This document shows positions 26,483 to 34,422 of a stretch of DNA of 64,000 nucleotides, in pieces. The translations under genes and the position numbers were made by a program. How positions within the stretch are numbered: the stretch's first letter is position 1; every line of letters begins with the position of its first letter. The notes beneath the pieces are model-generated. The model searched no databases. It saw only the letters and a list, made by a program, of their open reading frames with translations, and was not told the origin of the DNA. The stretch spans positions 20,459 to 84,458 of the forward strand of contig JBDLJC010000008.1 in NCBI GenBank assembly GCA_039714535.1. The letters run 5' to 3'. Source of the DNA: JAGXFP01 sp039714535. GTDB taxonomy: Bacteria > Desulfobacterota > Desulfobulbia > Desulfobulbales > JAGXFP01.

Positions 26483-26515
26483 AATAGCAAGTATGGTTTT
26501 TGTCTTAATTTGCAA

Positions 26516-26905
26516 GACGGAAGTTGTGAGTGCTTTGCAGGGTAGTTAAGTCTTTCCGTCCGATTCTGCTTGGATTTACAGCCATTATTCCGAACTTGTC
26601 TTTTATCGCACTGGATATACGTTCAAATTATCAGTGAGAGTGTCACAATGTCAAGCCTGCCCCGAGCATTGATCGGGGGTCCTTTTTTCGGAATTTGTTT
26701 CGTCTGATGTAAAGGTGTTTATAAAATTATTGCCGGATCCATCTGAATCTGCATATCATTTATTGGGCTGTTGTATTTGTAGGATAAAGATCCATCTTAC
26801 CCGAAGGGTTATGACTTTCACCACTCGGCCTTGTCTTTAGGCGCAGAACCAGAGGTAAAACCTGGAATCTTTAAAATACCATGACGATAAAGCGGGAGGT
26901 TTGGC
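26516..26905. other. intergenic with an orphan terminator
   Basis: This 390-base gap has no convincing gene. It contains the plus-strand hairpin at 26660 and little else that I recognise. Confidence 0.5.
26660..26688 (+). terminator. Rho-independent terminator without an obvious upstream gene
   Basis: CCCCGA (26660-26665) and TCGGGG (26673-26678) form a six-base-pair stem with a seven-base loop. Six T follow within four bases. No plus-strand gene lies upstream in the gap. Confidence 0.6.
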
Positions 26906-27694
26906 ATGGGAATATTGATTAAAGCTATTTTAATTGGTCTGCTGATGGTAAATGTTGCTGTTGCCGAGCAGAGCCGGGATGCTTCTTCTGATAAAGGTAT
27001 CCTCAAAGGTAAGGTTTTTCAGAAGAACAAGCCGATGCCTCGGGCCATCATTGCTCTGTTCAGCGTTAGCAGCGACAATCCGCCGGACCTGGGCAGCACC
27101 CGGCGGGTTCCGGATGGTCTTGTGAAGGTGGATGAGGCCGGGAAATTCTCAGTGGAACTGTTCCCCGGTAAATACTACCTTGGCGCGGTCTCTCGCTCCG
27201 ATGATCGGAGGAGGATGGGACCGCCAAGCGCGAATGAGGATTTCTTTTTCGCCAGAAAAGATGACGGGAAATTACGGCAGTTTGAGATTGTCGGGGGGCA
27301 AATTAACGATGTGGGAACATTAAGCGGGATAATGCCGGAGGCTTTTCCTGAAATTGAAGATTATTTTACGGTCAACGGCACAATTTTTAATGAAAAAGGC
27401 CAGCCGTTTCCCAGAGCCTTTATCCTGGTGCGCCGCGAGCTTAACGTGCCCCGGCCTCTTTTTATATCGGAAAGGACCAGCGCTGCCGGCAAATATGAAC
27501 TTAAATTGCCCGAAAGGGTGCCATATTACCTGGTGGTTCGCGAAGACTTGGTAAACGTCGGACGTCCCAGGCCTGGAAATTATGTCGGAATTTACGGTGG
27601 CAGTCCCCCAAGTGCAGGAGTCGTCCCGACGGTTTTTGCCGGTGGCGAGGTGGTTACCGGCAAGAAAGGGGGACCCTTAAGGGAATTGATATAA
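26906..27694 (+). CDS. secreted protein with two carboxypeptidase-regulatory-like domains
   Basis: The 262-residue protein has a signal peptide (AILIGLLMVNVAVAEQ) and two beta-sandwich repeats: KGKVFQKNKPMPRAIIALF and NGTIFNEKGQPFPRAFILV, each followed by a GKFSVELFPGKY or GKYELKLPERVPY strand. These match CarboxypepD_reg-like (transthyretin-fold) domains. A GGGAGG lies eight bases before the ATG. A periplasmic or surface role in binding carbohydrate or protein is possible; the function is unknown. Confidence 0.75.
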   Translation: MGILIKAILIGLLMVNVAVAEQSRDASSDKGILKGKVFQKNKPMPRAIIALFSVSSDNPPDLGSTRRVPDGLVKVDEAGKFSVELFPGKYYLGAVSRSDDRRRMGPPSANEDFFFARKDDGKLRQFEIVGGQINDVGTLSGIMPEAFPEIEDYFTVNGTIFNEKGQPFPRAFILVRRELNVPRPLFISERTSAAGKYELKLPERVPYYLVVREDLVNVGRPRPGNYVGIYGGSPPSAGVVPTVFAGGEVVTGKKGGPLRELI

Positions 27695-27961
27695 CGATGT
27701 ATGAAATCCCCGATCCCGAAGAAAGAAGGTATTTCTGGAGCAATCGGAGTCTCCCATACCTCCGGGCAAAGGATCGGCAAGTTGGTGATCGGTAAACTTG
27801 GGTCGGATCAAGTCAAGTTGTTAATAACCCGTTCAATTTGTCCAATGAGCTGTCTGATTTCAGCCTTGGAGTTCCCTCTTTGCTTGTGCCTGACAAATTG
27901 TTTGCGAAAAAGTGTCTCTCTGTTAGATTGATTCAGAGTGCTTTTGATTGTTCATTTTTAA

Positions 27962-28231
27962 GGGGGGGGACAAAAGATTTGGCTAGGCGAAGAGAATCCT
28001 GCAGTCAGAGCAGTCCTGGGACATTTTATCTTTGCCTTCATCCACCCGTATATGGACGGCAATGGGCGGATCGGCCGCTTTCTGATGAACTTGATGTTGA
28101 TCTCAGTAGGCTATAGCTGGACGATAATAAAGGTCGACTTAAGGGTGCAGTATATGGCTGCCTTGGATGAAGCATCTACAAAAGAAAACATTCTTCCTTT
28201 CGCGAAATTTATTAAAGATCAAATGGGGTAA
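27962..28231 (+). pseudogene. Fic-domain remnant
   Basis: The frame encodes HFIFAFIHPYMDGNGRIGRF, the Fic AMP-transfer motif HPF/YxDGNGRxGR, and about 55 residues after it. It opens right after a TAA beside a run of eight G and has no start codon. The front half of the protein is missing, so this is a decayed gene, possibly by a slip in the G run. Confidence 0.8.
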
Positions 28232-28246
28232 TAAGAGACCAAAATC

Positions 28247-29131
28247 ATGATAACCCTCTCAAGCAGAAACGCAAAAATCAAGTTGCTGCTTGTTGTTGTT
28301 TTTCTGTTGTTAATGCCTGTCGCCGCAATAGGCAGCGAACCTCAAAAAACTTGCGAGACAGCAGATACAAACAACCAGAAAGCAGAATCGCGTGACGGCG
28401 GCAACGTTTTCAAGCGTCTCAGCAAGGGCTTTAGCCTGCACAAAGATAATTATCTACTTCCGGGCACATGGGGGAACCGAGCCAAGGGAACAGAAGATGT
28501 GGAGTTAAAGTTTCAATTCAGTTTCAAGCAACAAATCTGGAACGGCTTTTACTTTGCCTACACGCAGAAATCATTCTGGCGTGTGCTGGACGGAAATGAT
28601 TCACGTCCATTCCGAGAGACCAACTACAACCCGGAAATATTCTATCGTGGATTTACGAAAGGTACGGGGTTGCGCTGGGGGGGTGACATTGGGGCCGAAC
28701 ACGAATCGAATGGCGCCCGTGAGCCAACCTCGCGCAGCTGGAACCGCGTTTACGTTGCTCCGACCCTTCTGTACAAAGGTCTGGAAGCCAAACTCAAGCT
28801 TTGGTACAGGTTAGAAGAGGAGGTCAAGAAAGACCCATACGACACAAATGGCGATGAGAATCCCGATATCGAAGACTTTTACGGCTACGGCGAACTGCAT
28901 CTCTCTTACTCCTTTACCGCTGCCAAATTTACCAATCCCTGGCAGGTGGCACTTATGGCTAGACAAAATTTTGCAACTGAAAAAGGAGGTCTGCAGCTCG
29001 ACTTCAGCATACCGACCAAGATAAAAGATTTCTACGTTTTTGGTCAACTATGGACAGGTTATGGAGAAAGCCTGATTGATTACAACCACTCGTTCACCCG
29101 CTATGGTATCGGCTTTTCATTTCGTCAATGA
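28247..29131 (+). CDS. pldA: outer membrane phospholipase A (OMPLA)
   Basis: The 294-residue protein has a signal peptide ending near AAIGS and the OMPLA beta-barrel pattern. Key matches are ELKFQFSFK, QKSFWRV, FRETNYNPE and the catalytic EHESNG with His152 and Ser154, then SRSWNRVY with the Asn of the triad. It is a calcium-dependent phospholipase A1/A2 of the outer membrane. Length is normal. It lies just downstream of the Fic remnant, unrelated in function. Confidence 0.93.
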   Translation: MITLSSRNAKIKLLLVVVFLLLMPVAAIGSEPQKTCETADTNNQKAESRDGGNVFKRLSKGFSLHKDNYLLPGTWGNRAKGTEDVELKFQFSFKQQIWNGFYFAYTQKSFWRVLDGNDSRPFRETNYNPEIFYRGFTKGTGLRWGGDIGAEHESNGAREPTSRSWNRVYVAPTLLYKGLEAKLKLWYRLEEEVKKDPYDTNGDENPDIEDFYGYGELHLSYSFTAAKFTNPWQVALMARQNFATEKGGLQLDFSIPTKIKDFYVFGQLWTGYGESLIDYNHSFTRYGIGFSFRQ

Positions 29132-29351
29132 GTAGAGAAAAATAAACCGGGACAGATCGGTATGTTGTAACTGTTGCCAACAACGCCGGATGAAAACCAT
29201 AATCTAATTCCGGGGGCACTATAACTTAATTATTGCTTGATGATAAGTGCAAGGACTCAGGATTAACTACAAATCCCTCAATGTGGGCGACGCAGGGCAG
29301 GTCGAAGCTCCTTAATAGGGGCCCGCAAAAGGCCAGTGAAGAAAATCTCCT
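29132..29351. other. intergenic carrying a short dispersed repeat
   Basis: A 31-base element at 29225-29255 recurs at 30253 and its tail again at 30795. No gene is seen. Confidence 0.5.
29225..29266 (+). repeat. short dispersed repeat, copy 1
   Basis: Its first 31 bases match 30253-30283 at 28 of 31 positions. Its last 25 bases (29242-29266) match 30795-30819 at 22 of 25. Confidence 0.6.
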
Positions 29352-29729
29352 ATGGCAGTTAATGTTTTTTATCGCGCATTGTTAACTACCAATTTATTGG
29401 GCATCGTCATCGCGTCCCTTTTGCCTGGCAGCGATCAGGTGGTTGGCGACTGGGATAAAGCTGGTCATCTTTTCATGTATTCTTCTTTGTCGTTTATTAT
29501 CTGCCTGAATTTTTTCAAAGCAAGACAAAGGGCTGTTGCCTTATTGTCAGGAATAGCCCTCGGCGCATTAATGGAAATCTGCCAGTCTTTTATTCCGGGC
29601 CGGGCTGGCTCAATGTTTGACCAGATTGCCAATACCATGGGGGTATTAATCGGTACAGCATTGTTCTTTATTGTCGGCAAGAGGTTAGATGTAGTTTTAA
29701 AACGATTCTTAAAAAGAATACCTTGGTGA
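29352..29729 (+). CDS. VanZ-like membrane protein
   Basis: The 125-residue protein has four membrane segments and the VanZ pattern: DWDKAGHLFMYSSL, EICQSFIPGRAGSMFDQIANTMG. The Asp-Lys-His and the PGR-x3-D-x3-N signatures are conserved in the family. VanZ gives low teicoplanin resistance in enterococci, but most bacterial members have no known role. No partner gene is nearby. Confidence 0.8.
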   Translation: MAVNVFYRALLTTNLLGIVIASLLPGSDQVVGDWDKAGHLFMYSSLSFIICLNFFKARQRAVALLSGIALGALMEICQSFIPGRAGSMFDQIANTMGVLIGTALFFIVGKRLDVVLKRFLKRIPW

Positions 29730-29892
29730 AATATCAAGGGGCTAAAGGCGAAACAAGGCAAGTCTCTTTGCGCTGGTCACGTTCTGATCGTCATGCGGCG
29801 AATTTGACAGAAACGTGGGCCATTCTTACCTTCTCTAAGTATGGTCCCCAGCCCTGATAATCGGGGATAAACAACTCTACGGGATGTGTTTT

Positions 29893-30216
29893 ATGACCGA
29901 TAATTTTGATGAAGGCGGATTTTGGGAAAAAGTCAAAAGATTCGCCCAGCAAGCAGGAAGGGAAGTAATTGAGAAGGCTTTGTGGCTGTACTATGCCGCC
30001 CAGGAAGCTGAAACGCCCAGATGGGCCAAAACCGTTATCTATGGGGCTTTGGCTTATTTTATCTTGCCTGTTGACGCCATTCCCGACGCCATACCTGCCG
30101 CCGGTTACACCGACGATTTGGGGGCGCTTGCGGCCGCAATTGCGACAGTCTCCATGTACGTTACCGAGGATGTTAAACAGAAAGCGGCCCGGAAAATGTC
30201 TGGTTGGTTCAATTAA
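29893..30216 (+). CDS. YkvA/DUF1232 family protein
   Basis: From the ATG at 29893 the protein has 107 residues; an ATG at 29884 is also in frame. The core AKTVIYGALAYFILPVDAIPDAIPAAGYTDDLGAL is the DUF1232 signature, with two hydrophobic helices. A GGGA lies nine bases upstream of the ATG. Function of the family is unknown. Confidence 0.85.
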   Translation: MTDNFDEGGFWEKVKRFAQQAGREVIEKALWLYYAAQEAETPRWAKTVIYGALAYFILPVDAIPDAIPAAGYTDDLGALAAAIATVSMYVTEDVKQKAARKMSGWFN

Positions 30217-30252
30217 TAATTCCAAGAATTCCTGAATTTCGGGAACACAATA

Positions 30253-30283
30253 CTTGATTATTGCTTGATTATAAGTACAAGGA
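30253..30283 (+). repeat. short dispersed repeat, copy 2
   Basis: It matches 29225-29255 at 28 of 31 positions. It lies about 40 bases after the YkvA-like gene. Confidence 0.6.
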
Positions 30284-30482
30284 AGGACTTCAGCTTATTC
30301 CCAATTATGTCCCTTAAATCCCACCTGATCGATTGAAATCGACAATGGCCCATGCCCCCCATCTAAACTATGAAGTCAGGTCTCATATATTTCACTTTCA
30401 GTTTTCCCAGTCTACGCGATACAATGTTTTTATTAATGGCTGGCTGTATCTGCTCAATTAACCTTTTCCGAGGAGAATACCT

Positions 30483-30698
30483 ATGTCTGAGAGTGTTTAC
30501 AAAATCATCGAAATGGTCGGAGCAAGCCCAATTTCATGGGAAGAAGCTACCCAGAATGCCGTCAAGGCCGCCGGACTGAGCCTACGCGACCTGCGCATTG
30601 CAGAAGTTGTTACCCTGGATATGAAGATTGATGAGAATGGCAAAGGATCTACCTTTCGGGCACGTGTGAAACTCTCTTTCAAGATCGTTTCCGACTAA
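30483..30698 (+). CDS. dodecin (flavin-binding)
   Basis: The 71-residue protein matches dodecin throughout: VYKIIEMVGASPISWEEA, LRDLRIAEVVTLDMKI and FRARVKLSFKI. Dodecins form hollow 12-mers that store or buffer FMN/riboflavin. The flavin-stacking Trp is present in SWEEA. A GAGGAG lies nine bases before the ATG. Confidence 0.92.
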   Translation: MSESVYKIIEMVGASPISWEEATQNAVKAAGLSLRDLRIAEVVTLDMKIDENGKGSTFRARVKLSFKIVSD

Positions 30699-30794
30699 CC
30701 CGCATTTCTCACCAAGAAAAAACAAAACCGGGACAAGTAAAAAACAACAGATTTATTTTCGATGCTGGTAAATTTTCTGGTTTTTCTAATGGCC

Positions 30795-30819
30795 TATAAG
30801 TGCAAGGACTTAAGATTAA
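30795..30819 (+). repeat. short dispersed repeat, copy 3 (partial)
   Basis: It matches 29242-29266 at 22 of 25 positions. Confidence 0.55.
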
Positions 30820-31036
30820 TTTTGTAGGTCTTTTTTTGCTCGGTCCCGGTCGAATCACCCTTGACTCTTTTGATTGAATAATTACCTTTTAAGCAGAAGA
30901 GAAAATCTTCTGATGTATCGGCTCCGCTGTTCGGGTTTTGGGTTTTCCGATGGGTCGCGGCTGCCCCCTTGAGGAACCCTCTCTCCTTTCCCGAACGGCT
31001 GGGCCTGACTTTTAGCCCCTCTTGCCATATAATTTC

Positions 31037-31086
31037 GCATGTTTAACGTAGGTGTGAATCGTTTTATTCGCATCGAATAAAACGTC
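31037..31086. repeat. 50-base dispersed repeat, copy 2, with perfect hairpin
   Basis: It matches 21847-21896 at about 43 of 50 positions. Here the inner part is a perfect inverted repeat: GTTTTATTCG and CGAATAAAAC with a three-base centre. Copy 1 leads into the channel-like gene; no intact gene follows copy 2. Confidence 0.7.
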
Positions 31087-31109
31087 CGCTGGGATTTTTC
31101 TTTATTCTA

Positions 31110-31765
31110 ATGAAGAAAACCACGTCCTTTGGGCGTGGTCAGAGTTCAGCGGCTCTGCCAGTTGAACGCTCATATGCTACAACCATGCAAAGTTGTCCCC
31201 ACAACTAAAAGCATAGGAGTAATATATGAGTCGATTCAGGAAATTATCACATTCCCTATGGCATTGCCAGTATCACGCAGTGATTGTGCCAAAGTATCGA
31301 TTTAGGATACTTGAAGAGGCATAGCTACTGAAGTAACGAATTGTGTCAGATTGTTTAGCTCTCAAAAAGAGTGTGAGATAGTTGAACTTAATGTCCAGCC
31401 AGATCAAATTCATATAATTGTCTTTGTGCCACCGAAGCTGTCACTATCTGACTACTTCGGAATTATAAAGGGCCGGACAACAATAAGAGTTTTTAATAAG
31501 TTCCGAAAATTGGAGAATAAGCCATACTTTGGCAATCATTTTTGGGCACGAGGCTATTGCGTAGATACAGTCGGCCTAGATGCCGAAATGATACGTAAGT
31601 ATGTAAAATATCAAGAGGAACAAGAACGAAAGGCAGAGTCTGGCCAGTCAAAGTTATTTTAAATTACCAAAGGGGACAACCAGTCCCGGCCCCCTTTGGG
31701 GCCAGGGCATTCTTACCCCCTTTCAGGGGTTAACCCAATACCGCCACCTCTGGTGGTGGATGTTT
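31110..31765 (+). mobile_element. decayed IS200/IS605-family element
   Basis: A left-end hairpin (CCACGTCC...GGCGTGG near 31119), a broken TnpA gene, and a right-end hairpin (CCACC...GGTGG near 31745) give the layout of an IS200-type element. The transposase is broken, so it is not self-mobile. Exact ends were not determined. Confidence 0.75.
31226..31662 (+). pseudogene. tnpA: TnpA of IS200/IS605, frameshifted
   Basis: The first frame starts MSRFRKLSHSLWHCQYHAVI and stops at a TAG near 31322. The rest continues in another frame with IIKGRTTIRVFNKF and FWARGYCVDTVG, typical of TnpA. The catalytic HUH motif reads QIH, so its first His is lost; the Tyr region MIRKYVKYQ is kept. The enzyme is therefore doubly inactivated. 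Confidence 0.85.
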
Positions 31766-31770
31766 ATTGA

Positions 31771-31941
31771 TGGTTTGCAGCCCTACAGGAGGAAGTTATT
31801 GCTGGAAAACTTCATCAGTTTTATGATGAATATCCGGGTCAGGTTATTTTTTGTGGTAAAAAAGGAATTTATTTGGTATCGGATTATAAGCTGTTTAGCG
31901 ATTGGCTTAGACTGCTTGTGTCGACCAGACGTATTATTTGA
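31771..31941 (+). pseudogene. C-terminal gene fragment next to the IS
   Basis: A 56-codon frame without a start codon begins right at the IS right end and reads as protein-like sequence (HQFYDEYPGQVIFCGKKG, LVSDYKLFSDWL). It looks like the tail of a gene cut by the element. I do not recognise the family. Confidence 0.4.
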
Positions 31942-32042
31942 GTTAGCCGCGTAAAAATCTGTTTCTTGTTTTTTTGGGCTTGCTTCCGGTTATGAAAGTT
32001 CAGACCTGAAAACGCCCGTCAATCAGTACGACAGGAGTTGAA

Positions 32043-32243
32043 ATGTTACAGGGAAAAGTGAAGTGGTTTAATGAGTCTAAGGGGTTTGGTTTCATTGAGC
32101 AGGATAACGGCGACGATGTCTTCGTCCATTACACTGCCATTAGTGGCGAAGGTTTCAAGACCCTTGGTGAGGGTGATAGTGTCGAATTTGAAATAGTCGA
32201 CGGACCGAAAGGCCCAGCTGCAGCTAACGTCCAGAAGAAGTAA
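32043..32243 (+). CDS. cold shock protein, first of two
   Basis: The 66-residue protein is a single cold shock domain with the RNA-binding motifs KGFGFIEQ and DVFVHYTAI. It binds single-stranded RNA as a chaperone. It has a long leader, as is common for cold-induced genes, a strong AGGAG site, and its own terminator. A close relative is at 55406 (about three quarters identical by eye). Confidence 0.95.
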   Translation: MLQGKVKWFNESKGFGFIEQDNGDDVFVHYTAISGEGFKTLGEGDSVEFEIVDGPKGPAAANVQKK

Positions 32244-32270
32244 CCGCTTCTGGAAAAGTGGTGGTTCCCC

Positions 32271-32301
32271 AAGCCCCCGGCTTTTTGTCGAGGGCTTTTT
32301 T
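32271..32301 (+). terminator. Rho-independent terminator of the cold shock gene
   Basis: AAGCCC (32271-32276) and GGGCTT (32292-32297) with inner pairing form a hairpin followed by T residues. It begins 28 bases after the stop. Confidence 0.85.
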
Positions 32302-32365
32302 GTTTAGTTAGGCCCGGTATTTTCCCGGCTTCCTCTTCGAGTAACCATGCATTTATGGTTAGAGA

Positions 32366-33610
32366 TCAGGGTATGCTTCTCAGAAAGTTATCGATTTCTC
32401 CAAGCATTTCCTGGAACTTCGGATTCCAGGTAAGGCGTTGCAGCACCCCTTTGCCTTTATTTACTCTGGTATGTTCGCCTAGCCAAACATTTTCCCCTTC
32501 CTGGCATTTTTTGAATTCGGCCGAGTTTCGCCCATAATGCAGACAGTTGCGATACTCCCCGTTGTTGCCGTAATGGGGATCATCGGGGGCGATAGTGATT
32601 GACTGGTGGGAAAAACCGATAATCCTTTGCGCGGGCAGGCTGCTGGAGGAGACTGTGATTCGCTGGTCAGATAGCGGTGTGCTTGGTTCATCCGCAGCGT
32701 AAAGCAGGAGACGGCTATTGGGGCTGGTAATGTTCTCTCTGAAGAATTCCAGGGTATGCCAAGGGTCAATGGTGGCATCTTCGAGACTGACAGCGGTAAA
32801 GACGGGAATGGTCAGCCGCTGCCCCTCTTCACGGGTCAGTTCCGTAATCCTGTTAACCAGCCGATCGATCTGTTTACCGCTGTTTGTGGCAAATGACTCA
32901 TACCGGGCAAAATCCTGGTCCTGCTGAACCACCAGCCAGGTTTTGAAGGCACTTAACGGACCGGCCAGCCAGGCCAGCTTGGTCCTTACTTTCAGGCAGG
33001 GATTAAACAGAAACAGTCCGCTCAGATCTTGCTGGTTGAGCAGGGCATAGTGAACTGCCAAGGCTCCTCCCAGTGAATAGCCGCCGATGAAGAGTTGATC
33101 GACCTCGGATTGCATGCCCTTGATGGCGTATTCAGTAGCTTCTAACCAAGCCTCGATGGTGATCTTGGTGAGGTCGCCGGGTTTAGTGCCGTGGCCGGGC
33201 AGCAGGATCGCTCTGGTGAGAAAGCCCTGGTCTCTGAAATGCTCGGCCAGAGATCTCATATGATATGGTGAGTCCGACAGCCCGTGGATCAGGACAATGC
33301 CACGGCTAAAATGACCATTTTTATCTTTGCCGAGATGCTCCTCGTTCGGGCCAAGTTCAAAGGGGGTGTTGGCGTTGATTATCGTTTGGGCATTCCGCCC
33401 GTGTAAATCGTCTCGGGTCTGTTCGATGATCTTACGATAATGTTCTACATACTCGGCAAAGGGCTGGGCCTGTTCTAAGTCGAATGAGTTGTTCTGACCT
33501 GATGGTTGGAGGCGGACTGGTGGTTTTGAACAGCCCGCCAGGCATAGGATCAGAACTGCGATAATTGCAAGCCAGGGGGCGATAGTGGTGATGTGGCGGA
33601 ATTTATTCAT
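32366..33610 (-). CDS. lipoprotein alpha/beta hydrolase
   Basis: From the ATG at 33610 the protein has 414 residues with a signal peptide and lipobox LCLAGC. The alpha/beta hydrolase fold shows the oxyanion region VLIHGLSDSPYHM, the nucleophile GYSLGG, an Asp in SLEDATID, and a His in GFSHQS. Family members hydrolyse esters; the substrate is unknown. The frame extends 22 codons upstream, but the signal peptide fixes the start better at 33610. Confidence 0.85.
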   Translation of the reverse strand: MNKFRHITTIAPWLAIIAVLILCLAGCSKPPVRLQPSGQNNSFDLEQAQPFAEYVEHYRKIIEQTRDDLHGRNAQTIINANTPFELGPNEEHLGKDKNGHFSRGIVLIHGLSDSPYHMRSLAEHFRDQGFLTRAILLPGHGTKPGDLTKITIEAWLEATEYAIKGMQSEVDQLFIGGYSLGGALAVHYALLNQQDLSGLFLFNPCLKVRTKLAWLAGPLSAFKTWLVVQQDQDFARYESFATNSGKQIDRLVNRITELTREEGQRLTIPVFTAVSLEDATIDPWHTLEFFRENITSPNSRLLLYAADEPSTPLSDQRITVSSSSLPAQRIIGFSHQSITIAPDDPHYGNNGEYRNCLHYGRNSAEFKKCQEGENVWLGEHTRVNKGKGVLQRLTWNPKFQEMLGEIDNFLRSIP

Positions 33611-33870
33611 CCGGACTAACCCCAGTGATCCTTGGCCCCAGCAGTTGCAAAGGCGGGTTGATCTGAGATTGGCCAAGAAAAAAAATATGCATCAGGAATA
33701 CCCGCCCTATGAACTTCCGGTCACGTCGCTGTATCGCATCTTAAACGCCTGAGAGTAGTTTTTGCGACCTTGAGATGATATGAGGATAGCTCTCAAGTGC
33801 TAACGGGGTCAACCCGGAATAATAAAAATGTATGTGCTGGCCGACCGCACGGGTCGGCTGTTGATCAGGC

Positions 33871-34086
33871 TCAGGAGAAACCTGACTTGGTAGAACAACC
33901 GGATAAGGCGCCTGCCGGGATTGAAGAGCTTCCCGATGAGATCCGGAAGCTTGCGGCGGAAATGGTCTTTTTGACCTTACGGCTGCCGCATTTACTGCAC
34001 TCAATATCTTTGTCGTTGGCTGATGAACTGGTCAGCACTTCAAAATTTGCCTTGCAGTCGCTGCATTTATATTCGTAGATGGGCAT
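33871..34086 (-). CDS. FmdB-family zinc ribbon protein
   Basis: The 71-residue protein starts MPIYEYKCSDC and has a second CSKCGS pair, the FmdB zinc ribbon. The C-terminal tail is Ser/Gly-rich and ends GCSTKSGFS. The family is proposed to regulate or aid other proteins; function is unclear. An inverted repeat CCGACC/GGTCGG lies about 15 bases past the stop and may be a weak terminator. Confidence 0.85.
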   Translation of the reverse strand: MPIYEYKCSDCKANFEVLTSSSANDKDIECSKCGSRKVKKTISAASFRISSGSSSIPAGALSGCSTKSGFS

Positions 34087-34422
34087 AATATCTCCTCACT
34101 GGATTCTTGAGATTTGATGGTGTTAAAACATTTAATCTTCTCCTAAAGTATTCATTTCACCGCTTTTTGTAAAGTATCCTCGCTGTTTTCTCGTTTCACC
34201 GTGGGGCTGGTCTGTAACCTTCTGAATTATTGGTTAAATAATGAGATTGTCCTTGTGAGTTTTTTAGTGTGGCCGTTAGTATCATTAGTCCTTTTGGCGA
34301 TGGGCGTAATTTTACAGAATTTCCCGCCTGAATCTGTACAAGTCGACAAAAATTGCTATTATGACCGGGCTTGCAGCCAACGAAAGATCATCTTCACTTA
34401 ATCCGGAGCAAAACAGAAAGAT
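34087..34422. other. intergenic, divergent region before hrpA
   Basis: It separates the minus-strand fmdB-like gene from hrpA and must hold promoters for both. I could not pick out a clear one. Confidence 0.4.

Larger units (their letters stand above)
30699..31109. other. intergenic with repeats and an inverted repeat
   Basis: This stretch carries the third short repeat (30795-30819) and the 50-base repeat at 31037. A minus-strand frame at 30882-31073 has no family features. Confidence 0.5.

Noticed and set aside
30882..31073. 63-codon minus-strand frame starting in the 50-base repeat
   Set aside because: Low-complexity basic sequence without family features; its start within the repeat is more likely chance.
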